From NCBI GenBank assembly GCA_022567055.1, contig JADFHU010000127.1, positions 1 to 10,542 of the forward strand: a stretch of DNA of 10,542 nt. The letters are read 5' to 3'. Of this stretch, positions 7,128 through 10,542 are shown in pieces (position 1 is the stretch's first letter; each line of letters begins with the position of its first letter). The notes under the pieces were generated by a model. It saw only the letters and a program-made list of their open reading frames with translations, made no database searches and was not told where the DNA came from. A program made the translations under genes and the position numbers. The DNA is from Planctomycetota bacterium (GTDB lineage Bacteria > Planctomycetota > Phycisphaerae > Sedimentisphaerales > Anaerobacaceae).

Positions 7128-7334
7128 CTAAGGGACCGGCAAGAAATAACTTGGCCTTTTGAATGCCCAATTGCACCCCATCTTTGATCACTTCTCAATC
7201 GCGAAATCCGCGACGTAGAACTGCTACGCCTGTGGTTTCGCTCAATCGGGCGCGAACAAATATGGAGCACACTTGGACCCCAAATTGTCCAACTTATTTA
7301 TTGCCGATCCCTAAGTTCTCGGCTGATTTCCAGC

Positions 7335-7364
7335 TTGTAACCTCCTGCCCTTTGGTGATAGAAT
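7335..7364 (+). promoter_or_regulatory. candidate promoter of the sulfatase gene
   Basis: TTGTAA at 7335-7340 and TAGAAT at 7359-7364 are separated by 18 nt, and TG precedes the -10 as TGATAGAAT (extended -10). The transcript would start near 7371, leaving a leader of about 60 nt before the ATG at 7430. Confidence 0.4.
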
Positions 7365-7429
7365 CACTCCCTGACATGGAAACCAGCGTTCCGAATCAAT
7401 TGCAGAGCGAAACGACCAGAGGAATAGAT

Positions 7430-9283
7430 ATGACAAGCCTAAAATCCCTCATCGCCAGAGCCGTTCTGGTGGGAACACTCGCCGTCGCCTCCGTCACCGC
7501 CGCGAAGGATCGTCCCAACATTCTGTGGTTGACCAGTGAAGACAACAGCCACCACTGGATTGGTTGCTATGGCAACAGAGAGGCACACACCCCCCACATC
7601 GATCAACTGGCGGCCGATGGTGTTCGCTACAGGTATGCCTACGCCAACGCGCCGGTCTGCGCCGTTGCTCGTTGCACGCTCATCACCGGACTTTACGCCT
7701 GCGGCATGGGTACGCACAACATGCGCAGCCGCTACCCGATTCCGTCGCAATTCAAGACCTACGTTTCGTATCTGCGCGATGCCGGTTACTACTGTGTCAA
7801 CAGATCAAAGACGGACTACAACTTCGAGACCAATGACAAAGCCCATTGGGACGAATGCGGCCGTGAGGCTCACTGGGAGAATCGTCCCGAGGGCAAACCC
7901 TTTTTTGCCGTGTTCAATACGACCCTCAGCCACGAGAGCAGTCTCTTCGCGCGGAAGACGGCAAGCTACCGCCGGAGCGGCACGATCCCCCAGGAGCCCA
8001 GCCGCGACCCCGCCTCGGTCAAGCTCCCGCCCTACCTGCCGGATACGCCTGAGATCCGCCAGGACTGGGTCACTTACATGGACATCGTAACCGCGATGGA
8101 CAGGCAAATCGGCGCCTGGCTCAAGGAACTCGACGACGCCGGGGTGATGGAGAACACCATCGTCATCTACTATTCCGACCACGGCGGCATCCTGCCACGG
8201 GCCAAGCGATACATCTACGACACCGGCACGCACGTGCCCTTGATCTGCCGCTTTCCCGAAAAGTGGGCGCACCTCGCGCCAGGCAAGGCGGGGACGACCA
8301 GCGATCGTCCGGTCAGCTTTATCGACCTGCCGCCGACCGCGCTCAGCCTGGCCGGTGTGGAGGTTCCCGCGCAGATGCAGGGCCGCGCCTTTCTCGGCGC
8401 AGGCAAGCGAGAGGCCGAGCCCTATGTGTTCCTCTTTGGTCAGCGATTTGACTCCCGCATGTTACGTTTCGTCCGCGCGGTGACGGATGGTCGCTACCGC
8501 TACATCCGCAATTTCCATCCGCATCGCCATCGCGGCATTCTGGCCGGATATCCGCACGGCCAGGTCGGCTGGCAATCATTCTACGCCCTGCAGCAAGCCG
8601 GCAAGACGACATCCGAACAGTCCTCCTTCTGGAATACGCCCCAACCCGTCGAAGAACTCTACGATACGCAGGCCGATCCGTGGGAGGTCAAGAACCTGGC
8701 CTCCAACCCCAAGCACAAGAAACGCCTGGCCAGGATGCGGGCAGCGACGCTGAACAAGATGCGGGAGATTGGCGATGCCGGAATCGTGCCGGAATCCATG
8801 TATAACGAACTCTCCGCCAAAGGCACGGTCTACGACTACGTGCACGGCAAGGACTTCCCCTACGAAGAGATCCTTCAACTCGCGCTCACTGCCGGCGACG
8901 CCAAAAAGAAGAGGCTGCGGAAACTGCGGGCGGCGATGAAGCATGATCATCCGGTGATGCGCTACTGGGGCGCCCTCGGTTGCACTATTCGCGGTGAGTC
9001 GGCGCAGGCCACCGCCGGACAGTTGAAGAAGCTGCTGAACGATGCGGTCCCCGCGGTTCGAGTCGCGGCCGCCGAGGCGCTGGCGGTCCAGGGAGACACC
9101 GACGCGGGCGTCAGAGGACTCGTGACCATCCTCCGTGAGACCGACGACCCTGTGGTTGCGCTTGAAGTGTTAAACATCGCCGAGGCCCTCGGCGTGACCG
9201 GCAAGATTCCCCGGCAGGTCTTCGACAAGGCTTGCGAGACCGGGAGCTATCCCAGACGCCTGGCGGATTCCTATCCGAAATAA
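7430..9283 (+). CDS. exported type I sulfatase with HEAT-like C-terminal repeats
   Basis: The 617-residue product hydrolyses sulfate esters or sulfamates, most likely on a polysaccharide, in the periplasm or outside. The signal peptide is residues 1-25 (cleavage near TAA/KD). Next come the metal-site start NILWLTSEDN (Asp38, Asn39), the modification site APVCAVARCTLITG (Cys77, Arg81), SHESS (His168), YYSDHGG (Asp250, His251), GTHVPL (His268) and the late marker EELYDTQADPWEVKNLA (about 408-424). The last 110 residues (about 510-590) read as HEAT-like helices: AVRVAAAEALAVQGDTDAG and DDPVVALEVLNIAEALG. The layout is that of planctomycete sulfatases annotated as heparan N-sulfatase-like; the substrate cannot be told. 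Position 3 of the CxxxR motif is Val rather than Pro, Ala or Ser. The start at 7430 has AGAGG 7 nt upstream and begins the signal peptide; the open frame extends to 7163 but that part looks non-coding. Confidence 0.93.
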   Translation: MTSLKSLIARAVLVGTLAVASVTAAKDRPNILWLTSEDNSHHWIGCYGNREAHTPHIDQLAADGVRYRYAYANAPVCAVARCTLITGLYACGMGTHNMRSRYPIPSQFKTYVSYLRDAGYYCVNRSKTDYNFETNDKAHWDECGREAHWENRPEGKPFFAVFNTTLSHESSLFARKTASYRRSGTIPQEPSRDPASVKLPPYLPDTPEIRQDWVTYMDIVTAMDRQIGAWLKELDDAGVMENTIVIYYSDHGGILPRAKRYIYDTGTHVPLICRFPEKWAHLAPGKAGTTSDRPVSFIDLPPTALSLAGVEVPAQMQGRAFLGAGKREAEPYVFLFGQRFDSRMLRFVRAVTDGRYRYIRNFHPHRHRGILAGYPHGQVGWQSFYALQQAGKTTSEQSSFWNTPQPVEELYDTQADPWEVKNLASNPKHKKRLARMRAATLNKMREIGDAGIVPESMYNELSAKGTVYDYVHGKDFPYEEILQLALTAGDAKKKRLRKLRAAMKHDHPVMRYWGALGCTIRGESAQATAGQLKKLLNDAVPAVRVAAAEALAVQGDTDAGVRGLVTILRETDDPVVALEVLNIAEALGVTGKIPRQVFDKACETGSYPRRLADSYPK

Positions 9284-9309
9284 TCGTCCGATCCCTAACG
9301 CTCAGTTAT

Positions 9310-10386
<1,077 letters not shown>

Positions 10387-10473
10387 CAGGCGTTTCTCGA
10401 TATCGGTGATTGGTTTGCATGCATGTCGCAAGACCATTCCCATGCACCTTAGGGCGCGGGCCCACCTTTTTGG

Positions 10474-10498
10474 CCTGGTTCAATTCTGGGTTACACGA
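10474..10498 (+). repeat. right copy of a 25-bp dispersed repeat
   Basis: CCTGGTTCAAT, TCT, GGGTTACACGA on the plus strand matches the minus-strand copy at 7103-7127 at 22 of 25 positions. The two copies are inverted relative to each other and enclose the sulfatase and the DUF2911-like gene. The copy is followed by a GAATCG-rich stretch that runs off the window. Confidence 0.65.
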
Positions 10499-10528
10499 AT
10501 CGACGTATGAATCGAATTGGGATTCGTG
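10494..10528. repeat. 8-bp inverted repeat at the window edge
   Basis: CACGAATC (10494-10501) and GATTCGTG (10521-10528) are perfect inverse complements with a 19-nt spacer that itself contains GAATCG. It overlaps the end of the 25-bp repeat and may be part of the same element. Confidence 0.5.
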
Positions 10529-10542
10529 CTTGGAATCGTACT

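Larger units (their letters stand above)
6664..7429. other. structured divergent intergenic region
   Basis: This 766-bp stretch separates the divergent peptidase and sulfatase genes, and I see no convincing gene in it. It contains promoter-like elements at both ends, the palindrome-like CACTTTTCC/GGAAAAAGTG at 6742-6760, a 14-nt near-perfect inverted repeat (6858-6926), a 7-bp hairpin (6959-6975), a set of overlapping inverted repeats at 7020-7060 (GTTCTC/GAGAAC and TTCTCA/TGAGAA), and a copy of a repeat also found at the right end of the window. Confidence 0.5.

Noticed and set aside
6971..7270. Minus-strand 99-codon ORF with a hydrophobic stretch (GIGIVFILVLVIGF)
   Set aside because: The hydrophobic run comes from the TCGTA-type low-complexity tract, and there is no ribosome binding site.
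7163..7429. Longer N-terminus for the sulfatase
   Set aside because: The extra 89 residues look non-coding, and the signal peptide plus AGAGG site fix the start at 7430.
10494..10542. Start of a CRISPR or tandem array at the right edge
   Set aside because: The GAATCG words are irregularly spaced and there is no constant repeat with unique spacers in the visible part.

Overview
The window looks like a chromosomal piece of a planctomycete or a relative from the same superphylum. It holds a DUF1501 protein, a formylglycine-type sulfatase with a HEAT-like tail, a secreted S9 peptidase of the glutamyl-endopeptidase type and a secreted DUF2911-like protein. These large exported catabolic families are typical of that group. 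The organism assignment is an inference from gene content only.

Layout, left to right: (1) the 3' part of a DUF1501 gene (+), cut by the window edge; (2) a compact three-gene minus-strand cassette at 1170-3634, transcribed SLATT membrane protein, then ThsB-like TIR protein, then tRNA-guanine-transglycosylase (TGT)-like protein; (3) about 600 bp of mostly empty sequence with one possible 52-codon ORF; (4) a secreted S9D-type serine peptidase (-); (5) a 766-bp divergent intergenic region with inverted repeats, two candidate promoters and one copy of a 25-bp repeat; (6) a sulfatase (+); (7) convergent to it, a secreted DUF2911/NTF2-like protein (-) carrying a long Asp/Glu tract; (8) a second, inverted copy of the 25-bp repeat at the right edge.

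The most interesting part is the SLATT-TIR-TGT cassette. The genes are nearly contiguous (1-nt and 20-nt gaps) and combine a nucleotide-signalling type TIR domain, a predicted pore-forming SLATT membrane effector and a nucleobase-exchange enzyme. This fits a Thoeris-like anti-phage or abortive-infection system with a base-modifying accessory, in the way type IV CBASS loci carry a TGT-like protein. The combination is not one I recognise as described. Both downstream genes carry a lesion as written: the TIR gene has ACG where ATG is expected, and the TGT gene has a 1-nt deletion splitting it in two frames. The cassette may therefore be decaying, or the sequence may hold errors.

The remaining genes look like independent exported hydrolases and secreted proteins without an obvious shared pathway.
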